Assembly (NCBI GenBank): GCA_017590115.1
Contig: JAGGNK010008892.1
Coordinates: 503,383 to 567,382, forward strand
Direction of reading: 5' to 3'
DNA from: Montifringilla adamsi
Taxonomy: Eukaryota; Chordata; Aves; Passeriformes; Passeridae
Length of the DNA: 64,000 bases
In this document: piece by piece, positions 36,301 through 44,800 of the stretch
Numbering within the stretch: the stretch's first letter is position 1
How the letters are laid out: each line of letters starts with the position of its first letter
Translations under genes and position numbers: made by a program
Notes under the pieces: generated by a model
Told to the model about the DNA's origin: nothing
Database searches by the model: none
The model's input: only the letters and a program-made list of their open reading frames with translations

Positions 36301-38622
36301 GCCAGTGTTTGCACAAGATGAAGCAGAAAGCTGAGAGCATCTGGACCTTTTGGGTGCATTTCAGTTTGCTCACATTGACTGCAAGCTACAACCTTGAAAA
36401 AGCAGAGCTGTGGGAAAGGAGTGGTATTCATATTTGGCACTGAAGTGAGAAGCATGTTCATGCTAAGTAAAATGACATATTTGGAGGTGAGGAGGAGAAG
36501 GGACAGTAGGCATGCAGGTTATAGCTTCTATTTGAAAATGAAAACATAACTTTTAATTACCTGACTGGAAATAAAAAGGTATATTGCTTCCAATTTTCCA
36601 ATGCAATTATTAAGAGACAGACTACTGTTGGAAAAAAAAAGTGTATTCTGTGTAAATAACTTGATGAAAACGTATTTTACTGATTTTTGTAAAGTTAATA
36701 TTAAATGACTTTTATTACTTAATTTAGCACCTGTCAAATTAGAAAAGCATCTACATAGCGCTAGATCTGAAGAAGGAAGACTCTATTATGACGGCGAATG
36801 GTATGGACGAGGGCAGACGATATGCATTGATAAGAAAGATGAATGTCCTACAAGGTAAAGATTGCGTAGCTTATGCAGCTCTGTACATTCATGTTAAGCA
36901 ATAACTAGGATGATGGCATGGAAGGGTAAGGCCTACGTGGAAATACTGCCACCTCAGGGACGTTTACTAGTTCACCTTGGAAGATGGGTATTAAAATGAG
37001 TGCTGACTTGTGAAAGAGGCTAGTAAAGGATGTAATTGACTGAAGGGTTGTCAAATTAGGATCTCTCCTAACAATTTTAGCTGTCACTAGTTTCTGATAG
37101 CCTTGGAGTAGTTATTTTTCGAGTATCTTGGGAGTTTGTTGCTTTGAGAATTTGATCGGTTGGCCCACCCAAAAATACTTAATTATGGAAAAAACACTTT
37201 ATGCTGTTGAAGATAAGCCTTGTTTTCCATTGATTAGTGCTCTGAAAGAAGAGAGGAACTTTTTAATGGTATTTTCTTCTCTTAAGAAAGTTTCTACCTT
37301 GGAACAGTCTAAATATTAGAGTGCAAATTTGGTTGAACATTTAAGATCTATAAATGTGTTTCCTCTGTATGGATAATATTTGGAAATTCTAAAAGTCTGA
37401 GTGTATTTAAAAATAAATTTTTGTCTTACCTTTTACTGAATGGGGCAAATAAGTCTAAGCCCGGTGTTGATTAAATGTGCACATGTACTCAGGAAAATTG
37501 ACTTTAATTTCATATGTCAGTAGTTTACTGTAGAACTGGCTGTTTCTTTTGTTCCTTATGTATGGTGAAGAGGAACAAATGTTGGTGATTTTGGTGTTTC
37601 TTCAGGGCTGAAACAGCAAGGTATTTTAGTAAATATAGATTGTGTCTGAAATTAAAAAAACCCTCTGGATTAATTTAGCAGAACTCAGCAGTTGTACTGG
37701 GCCAAGTAAAGATCTTGGTGTCCAGTGTTTGACAAAAGCTAAAAGCTGATGCTTAACAGGGCAGTCATGCAGTGGAGCTTTCCTGGGCTTTCAAGACCCC
37801 CACAGCTTCTAAGACTAGAGGGAGTTGTCATACTCAGTATGCAGTAGATCTTTGGTCTGTTAATTGTTTTGCTCTTTGGTTTTGTGCTTTCTGTTTTCCC
37901 CACCAATGTACTAGAAATGGTATTTTTTCTGTGGGTATGAGGAGGGAGTTTTGTTCACTATTTGTGTTAAAGGATACCACAAGGACCATAAAAGCAGGGC
38001 TCATTTAACAGTGAATCAATAAGTCAGTTTTCAGTTCATTTCTTGTGATCTTGGCATAATGAGTAAGAGTTTAATATATTTTGTGCTTTAAATCATGGCT
38101 TCAGGTTGTTCAACTTTTTTCAAGTATTTCATATTCAATGTCATTTCAAGGCTTTTCTTGTTTTTTTTTTCTATGGGTAGTTTATTGTGTTTTTCCTGTG
38201 TGACTGTTGTTCTTTTAAACAATTGAAATACCTGTTAGGGTTTTCTTGTAAGAGAATGAAATAGATGACTGAAACACTAGCTACCTTCACTAAAGACACA
38301 GGCAGTTGCCAAGGAATTATATTAAAACTATCCTTAGAGTGGTGCTAGTATCTTTTGGGCCTAGCATTTACAACTAATGCATATTTTCATTTACTGTGTG
38401 GAAATACAGCTGCAGTTTTGAGGTTATTTTCAGCTTATAAACTTTCTAAATTCTTCTTGTTTTTCTTCCCCTGACCCTTCTTCCCTCATTTTCTGTAGTG
38501 CCATAATTACAACAATTAACCATGATGAAGTGTGGTTTAAAAGACCGGATGGAAGCAAGTCTAAGCTGTATATTTCTCAGCTACAGAAAGGAAAATATTC
38601 AATAAAGCATAACCACAACTGA
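18208..38622 (+). CDS. BRMS1L: Breast cancer metastasis-suppressor 1-like protein (spliced, 10 coding exons)
   Basis: BRMS1L is a nuclear subunit of the SIN3-HDAC co-repressor complex and belongs to the Sds3/BRMS1 family. Joining the ten exons gives 972 coding bases, or 323 residues plus stop, with all junction phases closing. The protein has an acidic, serine-rich N-terminus (about residues 16-50), a long helical coiled-coil Sds3-type region (about 50-180), a basic RKKRK stretch at 187-191 that looks like a nuclear localisation signal, and a conserved C-terminal region ending in the [16 protein letters not shown] motif. The start at 18208 is the first in-frame ATG, has A at -3 and matches the family start MPVHSREKK. 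One intron is AT-AC. Length and sequence agree closely with mammalian BRMS1L as I remember it. Confidence 0.97.
18746..18790. other. Alternating purine-pyrimidine tract (Z-DNA potential)
   Basis: Positions 18746-18772 alternate purine and pyrimidine without a break for 27 bases. After a one-base slip, alternation resumes for 17 bases (18774-18790). The tract is rich in CG, TG and CA steps, just downstream of the BRMS1L CpG island. Confidence 0.7.
19299..19398 (-). mobile_element. CR1 LINE 3'-end fragment, inverted
   Basis: It begins CCATAGAATATGCTGAGTTG, continues GAAGGGACTCAGAAGGATCA and then a TGCACAGGACACCC block, which is the reverse complement of a CR1 tail. It lies in BRMS1L intron 1. 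Confidence 0.9.
23359..23449 (+). CDS. BRMS1L: BRMS1L coding exon 2
   Basis: Encodes residues 46-75 ([14 protein letters not shown]...) and part of 76, the start of the coiled-coil region. Acceptor CCTAG|AAATGG; donor CA|GTAAGT, phase 2. Confidence 0.96.
23450..26763 (+). other. BRMS1L: BRMS1L intron 2 (3314 bp)
   Basis: GT-AG intron with strong donor GTAAGT. It contains one inverted CR1 fragment (24071-24503) and otherwise unremarkable AT-rich sequence. Confidence 0.9.
24071..24503 (-). mobile_element. CR1 LINE fragment, inverted
   Basis: It begins ATAGAATCATTAAGGTTGGG and runs through diverged CR1 sequence including CTCCCTCAGCTGCTGCTCAC and CTTCTCTGGACATGCTCCAG. It is about 430 bp long and older-looking than the copy near 17.6 kb. 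Confidence 0.92.
26764..26891 (+). CDS. BRMS1L: BRMS1L coding exon 3
   Basis: Completes residue 76 and encodes residues 77-118, including [16 protein letters not shown] and ending in KVA plus one base. This is core Sds3-family helical sequence. Acceptor TTTAAG|ACTTTA; donor CAG|GTAGGC, phase 1. Confidence 0.97.
26892..29539 (+). other. BRMS1L: BRMS1L intron 3 (2648 bp)
   Basis: GT-AG intron of AT-rich sequence. I saw no repeat family or nested gene in it. Confidence 0.9.
29540..29619 (+). CDS. BRMS1L: BRMS1L coding exon 4
   Basis: Encodes residues 119-145 ([17 protein letters not shown]..., ending QHCE) in the coiled-coil region. Acceptor TTACAG|GTATCT; donor GAG|GTTGTG, phase 0. The donor is weaker than the others in this gene. 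Confidence 0.96.
29620..32672 (+). other. BRMS1L: BRMS1L intron 4 (3053 bp)
   Basis: GT-AG intron with a weak GTTGTG donor. It holds the longest CR1 copy in the window, inverted, from 170 bp after exon 4. Confidence 0.9.
29789..30712 (-). mobile_element. CR1 LINE, inverted, with remnant of the reverse-transcriptase ORF
   Basis: About 920 bp of CR1 in reverse orientation, starting GAATCATAGAATGTGCTGAT. On the minus strand a frame at 30419-30637 still shows the CR1 ORF2 C-terminal pattern ([20 protein letters not shown], then [11 protein letters not shown]). It is 5'-truncated and inactive. Confidence 0.93.
32673..32769 (+). CDS. BRMS1L: BRMS1L coding exon 5
   Basis: Encodes residues 146-177 ([17 protein letters not shown]... 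to DITS) plus one base, the end of the predicted coiled coil. Acceptor TTGCAG|AGTGAA; donor CAG|GTGGAT, phase 1. Confidence 0.97.
32770..33155 (+). other. BRMS1L: BRMS1L intron 5 (386 bp)
   Basis: Short GT-AG intron, AT-rich, with a pyrimidine-rich end TCTTTTCAG. Nothing else was seen. Confidence 0.92.
33156..33239 (+). CDS. BRMS1L: BRMS1L coding exon 6
   Basis: Encodes residues 178-205 plus one base, including [16 protein letters not shown] and a KKK cluster, the likely nuclear localisation region. Acceptor TTTCAG|AATTAT. The exon ends TCAG before an AT-AC intron. Confidence 0.96.
33240..34577 (+). other. BRMS1L: BRMS1L intron 6, U12-type AT-AC intron (1338 bp)
   Basis: No GT donor fits the reading frame here. 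The intron begins ATATCCTTTT (33240-33249), the consensus minor-spliceosome 5' site. It ends TTCCCTAACATTTCCAC (34561-34577), a U12 branch-point match with the branch A about 9-10 bases before the terminal AC. Splicing at these points restores the conserved VVVSGPYIVYML sequence across the junction. Confidence 0.93.
34578..34642 (+). CDS. BRMS1L: BRMS1L coding exon 7
   Basis: Completes Gly206 and encodes [21 protein letters not shown] to residue 227. It is preceded by the AC of an AT-AC intron. Donor AAG|GTAAGA, phase 0. Confidence 0.96.
34643..35989 (+). other. BRMS1L: BRMS1L intron 7 (1347 bp)
   Basis: GT-AG intron with poly-T tracts and a short duplicated CTAAAGCTGGCAGTT near its 3' end (about 35902-35941). 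No gene was seen in it. Confidence 0.9.
35990..36029 (+). CDS. BRMS1L: BRMS1L coding exon 8 (40 bp)
   Basis: A very short exon encoding residues 228-240 ([13 protein letters not shown]) plus one base. Acceptor TTTCAAG|GCAATG; donor AAC|GTAAGT, phase 1. Family sequence and frame closure support it. Confidence 0.94.
36030..36727 (+). other. BRMS1L: BRMS1L intron 8 (698 bp)
   Basis: GT-AG intron with consensus donor GTAAGT and acceptor AATTTAG. No embedded feature was recognised. Confidence 0.92.
36728..36854 (+). CDS. BRMS1L: BRMS1L coding exon 9
   Basis: Encodes residues 241-282 and part of 283, including [19 protein letters not shown] and [16 protein letters not shown]. Acceptor TTTAG|CACCTG; donor AAG|GTAAAG, phase 2. 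Residue 267 is Gly where I remember Ile in mammals. Confidence 0.96.
36855..38498 (+). other. BRMS1L: BRMS1L intron 9 (1644 bp)
   Basis: GT-AG intron ending in a strong pyrimidine tract (CTTCTTCCCTCATTTTCTG|TAG). No embedded gene or repeat family was recognised. Confidence 0.92.
38499..38622 (+). CDS. BRMS1L: BRMS1L coding exon 10, with stop
   Basis: Completes Ser283 and encodes the conserved C-terminus ([18 protein letters not shown], then [17 protein letters not shown]), ending NHN before TGA at 38620-38622. An AATAAA falls within the last codons at 38601-38606. Confidence 0.97.
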
Positions 38623-39740
38623 CCGTTGCTCAGCGGACAACAAGTGAAACAAGTGGTATTGCCATGCGTGATGTGCCATGGGGTGAAAATTGTATTTAAT
38701 AGTGTTTTGTATTCCCTGTATATTTACAGCAGTATCTAATGTGTGTTGGTCGTGCTGTATGTAAGCTCCATATGGACGGCCTTCAGAAACCTGAGGAGGG
38801 TAAATCCTGTTAACAGACATTTTGCCTCTAAATTGGGTCCTGTGCCTAAGATGTGAAGTATGCTCTTCAAGTATAACACTTCAAAATTTAACATATTTGT
38901 AATTTTTAAAAAAATTATTTTTCCATTGGTGACCAGTTGGTGTGAAAAAAAATGATAACCATAATTACCAGCAACTCACTTTATTTTCAGTGACTGTGTC
39001 ATGCTTCTCTTGTGGATGTAAATTTAGCCTGCTCAGCTGTTGCTTTTGAATAGATTGTAAAATGCATAAGCATCCTGTTATCCAAAGTGTACTGATTTAT
39101 TTAAATTATTGTCCTCAACAGCTCTGCTAGTACTGACTGTGTTATATTTTGTAAGATTTACTATGTTGCTTGTAATGAGACAAAGCCAATATTTTGAACT
39201 ATGTTTTTGAAGAGCACTTTTCTAGTGTAGGACCCTATTCTATAGCAGACAAATCATTGGTGATGTTTTTTCTTGATTGCCAGCAAAATTTATGCATAAG
39301 GTGGACAGTGTTGCTCCAGCCTGTGTTATATGTAGCCCACAAAGAACAACTGGGGGGATGGTTACATAAATGCTGTTGCATGGCCTGCATGTTTGGTCCA
39401 CAGTTGTATGAAATATGATGAATTTTTGTTAGGAAAGGAAAATATTTCCCCAGAAGTCATATATCTGGGAGAATTTACACTGAGTTTTTCACCAAACACT
39501 ATTTTCAAAATTTCTGTACCCCATTTCATCTTACTGTACACCAGAAGTATTTCATGCAGCTTAGGAAGCTGAGTGTCTTTTGAAGTCTTGCTCCTTTAGC
39601 CACAGAGAAAAGTCCTAAATCCTTGGTGTTACTGTGATGTGCTTCGAGCAACTAGAATGATAGATGGGATTGTTGAAGAATTGTTAATGCGTTGGTTATG
39701 TGCACTTTACTCTCCACTTATGATGATTCTTCTTGGAGAA

Positions 39741-39746
39741 AATAAA
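39741..39746 (+). terminator. BRMS1L: Polyadenylation signal AATAAA (proximal)
   Basis: Canonical hexamer in the 3'UTR, about 1.1 kb after the stop. A second copy follows 35 bp later. Confidence 0.5.
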
Positions 39747-39775
39747 GCATCCATTTGCTTTAAATGATCACAGCA

Positions 39776-39781
39776 AATAAA
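39776..39781 (+). terminator. BRMS1L: Polyadenylation signal AATAAA (middle)
   Basis: Canonical hexamer followed by a T-rich stretch (ATATTTTTATTGTAAC). It may act together with the proximal copy. Confidence 0.5.
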
Positions 39782-40018
39782 TATTTTTATTGTAACATAT
39801 AAATTAATCGTCTCTTCTAGTGCAGGGTGGTAAGTACTTTCCAAATGCCAAATCAGTTTCTGCTAAGTGATGCTTTTCTACAATTGTATGACATTATAAA
39901 TCAAATGTACATAAAGTATCAATTGACATGTTGGCTTTTAACAATATGAACAGTATGTACACAGTTGTTTGATAAACTTTTTGTAATTAAATATTTGCAT
40001 TTTTTATCTTAGTATATA

Positions 40019-40024
40019 AATAAA
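40019..40024 (+). terminator. BRMS1L: Polyadenylation signal AATAAA (distal, favoured)
   Basis: Canonical hexamer followed within about 10-40 bases by GU/U-rich sequence (CTGTGGTAGTGG, then TTTTCTGTTGTTTTG), the arrangement expected at a strong cleavage site. Confidence 0.65.
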
Positions 40025-40045
40025 TGATCTGTGGTAGTGGACATC

Positions 40046-41730
40046 TTTTCTGTTGTTTTGCTCTTTGATTTTCTAGTCTTGTTGGAATTGTTGATCTACC
40101 AAATGGCAAAGGGAAATATTTTTAAATAATCAGAAGGCCTAAAGCTTTTTAAAAAAACTTTTGACTTGCACCTTTTTCTTTTGATTTTTGAGAGTTTGTA
40201 TGTATACATTTTGTTTGTTTTTACAAACTTATAGAAAATATTTTATGGAAGCTTTATTCTGTGACACAAATCAAACATAAGCACAATTAAGAATCTCATT
40301 ACTGTTGACATGCTTGAAATCATTTGTATTTAGGCCACGTTTGGTACTCTAAACTGGTTTTGTGATTCACCCCTTTCCTTTTGCCGCTTCTGTATTTTGC
40401 ATCTCTCTAGCTGCAGTTGATTATTCCTACAGTTTTTTCTCTTCTACAAAGCAACACTTTCCTTCATAGAGCCTTGAAGTTTGGGCTGACACTTTGTGAG
40501 TGTGGTTTCTTAATTCAGAATAAAGGTCATTCATATCAACATGAGAGGTAATAATCATAGCAGTGTGAATTGATCAGACAACTGGGACCTACTCATTCCA
40601 TTACTAGGAGTACAGGAAACTGAGCTGTGGCTTTCCTTTTTGACTTGTCACCATTTCTGCGTATGTGATGGGAGAGCTGCAAGGTTGATTTTTGTTTATA
40701 ACTGGTTAATTATTTCATTCTTAGGTGAATCATATTTGGTACATGCTTTGTATCTTTTTAATATTTGAACAGTTAATGTTTTGCTTGATCCAATGTAAAA
40801 TGTAAGAGGGGTCTTCCACAGATTTTAGTCCTTTGAAGTAGAGACGTTGTTAACCTCTTGTCCATCTGTTTCATCTTTTACACCACTGCATTAAATTTTT
40901 TCAAGCTTTGATAGCATTGTTTTAACCTAAAAATTGGATTTAGATCTGTGAAGTGCTGAAAGGAATTCTGTAATATGTGAAAAGGTAAGTAAGTGAAGAA
41001 CAAGAGGCACTGAATGACAAAAATAACTTTCTGTACATGTATAGAAAAGGCTTCTCTGTCAATGGTTATGTTTCAGAGGAGATGCAGTTTGGTTTCTGCC
41101 AAACACATAGAGCAAATTGATCTGCTCATCTTTCCTACAATCTGATATATTTAGTTGGAATGCAATTGATTTAACCTGACAATACTTACTGTGTAAGTAT
41201 CATGTCGAATTTAGGTTAGGTGTTTCATAATAAGCAGGTCTTAAACTTTCCAAATGCATTTGAATTTTGGCACTTTATCGTAGTATGTTTGTTTTTAAAC
41301 TATAAAAATGGGCTATTTATGGTCCGTGAACATCTTACTCTGTATTTGTAAGCCAAGGCCTGTGTGAGTAGCTCACCACCCTCATCAAGTGGTAAGGGAT
41401 GATTAAGTACTGAAATTTTCAGTACTCATTTTGAAACCTGTGCTGTCTTCCAACAATAGGTTCAGTTTGTTGTGTGAGGTTTTGTCTGGTTTTGAAAATT
41501 TTTTTTATTTTTAAGTAGGAAAAAAAAATAGGCTTAGATTTTTATCAAAAGAGAGACATGCTAATACAGCTTCCCATCTCCTGGAGAAATTCTTCAATTA
41601 TGACTGTGGGAAAGAACAGCCTCCCCCCGCCATCTTTTAGAAGACAAGGGAGAGAGGTAAGGAGAAAGAAACCATGTGTCCAATAGACTTTGCATTTCAA
41701 TAGCTAAAATCTTCAGGGCTTTAATCCATA
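40046..41730. other. Intergenic sequence downstream of BRMS1L
   Basis: AT-rich, with no coding feature recognised. It contains a near-perfect inverted repeat at 41406-41426. Confidence 0.6.
41406..41426. repeat. Short inverted repeat
   Basis: AGTACTGAAA and TTTCAGTACT are exact reverse complements separated by one base. Confidence 0.85.
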
Positions 41731-41845
41731 TGAGGCTTTGAGCAACCTGGTCTAGTGGAAGGTGTCCCTGTCCATGGTAGAGGGGATGAAACTTGGTGAT
41801 CTTCAAGGTCCCTTTCAACCCAAACCTTTCTATAAATCTATGATG
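41731..41845 (+). mobile_element. CR1 LINE 3'-end fragment
   Basis: The CR1 tail is clear: GAGCAACCTGGTCTAGTGGA, AGGTGTCCCTGTCCATGG, then AAGGTCCCTTTCAACCC and a TCTATGATG end. An overlapping long minus-strand frame runs through it and is not a gene. Confidence 0.92.
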
Positions 41846-44800
41846 ACAGATTGACAGATGACAGACCTGTCCACACAGCCTTTTGCACGTGGCAAAGTGA
41901 GCTCTCTTCTGAGGGCACATGATCATTCCTGAGAAAGTTCTCAAATATGCTATTCCCAGGCAGAAGCATGGTTGCTGCTGGAATAAAGACCAGGTAGAGA
42001 GTATATTACCTCTGGAATGGAATTTGCAGTCTAGAATTGAAGCAAAAGCACAGCATGTATTCAGTATACTTGATATTTCCTGGAAATGCCAACCTAAATG
42101 TACCTGTATGGCATTATGTAAACTTTTGTTTCTTTTCATGGAAAATGGTCCTGATGGATCAGATATGACTTCCACCATTTAAGACTCATTACTGTTTGTT
42201 TTTTTTTTAAAGTTGAAAATTGATGTTTTGAGCTGACTCCTATTTCAGTGTGCTGGCAGTCCTGCAGACCTCACTTCTAGAAATTTAACCTTCTCAGATG
42301 TTGCATGAAAGGTCTGAAGGCTGAAAATAATCTGACAGATTCACTAGCCCTAGTCTAGGGGTAGATTAATTTAGCCTTAGTTACCCTAGGCACTGACTGA
42401 GAAAGCATCACTTTCTGATAGGAGAAAAGGTATGATTTTGTAAGTTAGAATTGTTTCAGATGGTAATGGATTCAAAAAAAGGCCTTGTAGGCAAACTTTA
42501 CATTTGGTATTTGTAAGCTCCATGAGTGTCAATGTTACTTTTTCAGTGTGGTTTCTCTGTGTGAAAGAATATGAATGTATAGGACTTCAGGCCATTTTAG
42601 TAAGGCAGTAATCTCCAAATTTTCTCAGAACAGGTATTTCAACCACAGACAAGATATTTTTTGTAAGATTTGACTTGCTAGATTTTTAAAAAAACTGGCT
42701 TAAATTTCAGAACATAGTAATTTCTTTGAAAAATAGAAGAATACAGAAAGCACACTGTTCAAGAGGTGGTTAGCAGCAGTAGAATTTGTGTCCTTTATTA
42801 CGGAAGGAATATCTTCACACGTCACCACTGTCTTCACAAATAGAAGCAAGCTGGAATAGGAAGACAGAAATTAAAATAAGTGGCATTATTTCATTTAACA
42901 GTGGATTCTCCTTTTCCTATAAGTAAAATAAGTCTGAATCAATTGGCCAGAGTTGGAACATTGAATTTGCTTTCCTTCCTCCCGCTGCTCCCATGCTCTG
43001 GAGATCCATGATGGTGAATGCCTGCCTGCAGGTGGCAGTAAATTTATGCTGAAGCTACTTGAGGGTAGTTTCGAATTTTCTGTCTGGATCCTGTTAGATT
43101 TTTTTCACAGTTTGTCTTAGTAATAGCACAACTACAACTGGTTTTAATCCTAATGCATACTAATTAAGGGATATTTGGAAAGAACAGTACTCAGAGTTCT
43201 AAAGGAGGATTATCTTTTGCTACTATACTGTGAAAGAAAATCACTATGTAAAGGCTTAGGAAGGAACAGAAATGGATTAGATTCTGTCTAGTTGCCATAG
43301 AAACAAAATATGTAATTAAACAAAATTAAATACATCTCTCACACCGATGAAAGTGTTAAGGAAAGGTGGGACAATGCAATGAGTGTTTTAACCTGCAACA
43401 CCAAACCCAGAAACAAAAAGAGGGTTCAGGTTTATTTTTCTAATGCAATTCTCACTTACTGCACTTTTTGTGCTTGGTTAACTAAAACCAAAAATATTTT
43501 GCCTCCTAGGGTGAATCTATAAAAAGGAGTGTCAATAATAGTCAGCAGTAAGTAATGCAGTGCAAATTTACGTCAATACTGTTGCAGGTTAATAACATTA
43601 ATATAATGTGATACTAATAATACAATTAAATGAATCTTATGCACATACCTTTTTTTTCAAAAAAGCTAAACAGTATGAACAGTTTAATTACACTTAAAAA
43701 TAATTTTTAACAGATCACTTCAGTGTTTCTTATTCTATAAGATTATGCAAATAGTTTCTTATCCTTGCTCTATAGCTAATAAAGACAATTTCTTAACAAA
43801 AAATATGTGTCAAAAGAACTTCCTTTTAGCCAGATAGTAAGTGCTGTGGGTTAAGGATATTTTAGAGCCCACAGTTAGTGCCAGGAGAGGGCACTTTGAG
43901 GTTTCTCTTGAAACACTATTTACTTTTAAAAGGTGTTTAAGTCATGTTCTCAGATTTTTCTTTCTCATTCTTCTGCCATAAAATTTTACTACAAAGTTCA
44001 GAAATGTAGCAGTGATTGTTACTTCTCTTTGTTAGCTTAACCCTGAAGGTGACTACATTCTGCTATTTATAAATTGTAGGGACTTATTTCCATGGTAAGA
44101 TCTCTTATTTAGCACTTCTCAGTGTGTGGCCCTGGGAGGTGGATGGAAATTGGTTGGCTTTGTTTATCACACTACCAACACTACCCTTCACAAAAAAAAA
44201 AAAAAAGAATTATGGTATATGGTTCTTACCTTTATTTCCTTCAGAGTGAAGGAAAAGTCAAAAAAATTCTGCATTCAGTTCAATGTATGACTTCAAGTTC
44301 AGATGATTATGCCAAAACATGGCTAAAATATCAGAATCTACCTTACACAGAAAATGTTGACCTTGGAAGAACTTTATGTGGCGCATCTGCATTTGCTTGC
44401 CAGGCTTCTATGTGGAATGAATAATTTCTTACAGTCCTGCTGAGGACATAGCAGCCTTGATTTAACATGTATTCCCAGGGCTCTGCACCTTGGGGTGGAA
44501 ACAAACTGGAGGAAACACTGAATGGACACAGAGAGCCAGCTCTGCTGCAGAGGCAAAGTGTGGCCAACATCCCTCCTCACACCAAACCAAAAGGGAAATG
44601 GAGAAAAGGGAGAAAAAGACTGATTTGTAGCATTTTCTGGGGTAGGAATTTGAGATCTCCCTGCCTTTTATTCCTCAAGCAACCAGTCGCCTCATCCTCA
44701 GGTGTGTCTGTGCGTATTGTTATGTTTGGCTGTATTTACACTGATTTCTAAGCATCTGAAGCATTAGTCCAGCTAATAAACTCTATCAGTGTAAGTATCG

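Larger units (their letters stand above)
38623..40045 (+). other. BRMS1L: BRMS1L 3' untranslated region
   Basis: About 1.4 kb of AT-rich sequence follows the stop codon and contains three polyadenylation signals. The most distal has the best downstream GU-rich element, so the UTR probably ends near 40045. The end point is inferred. Confidence 0.7.

Noticed and set aside
41594..42178. A 194-codon minus-strand frame
   Set aside because: It runs through an inverted reading of a CR1 tail and unrelated flank, and shows no domain.
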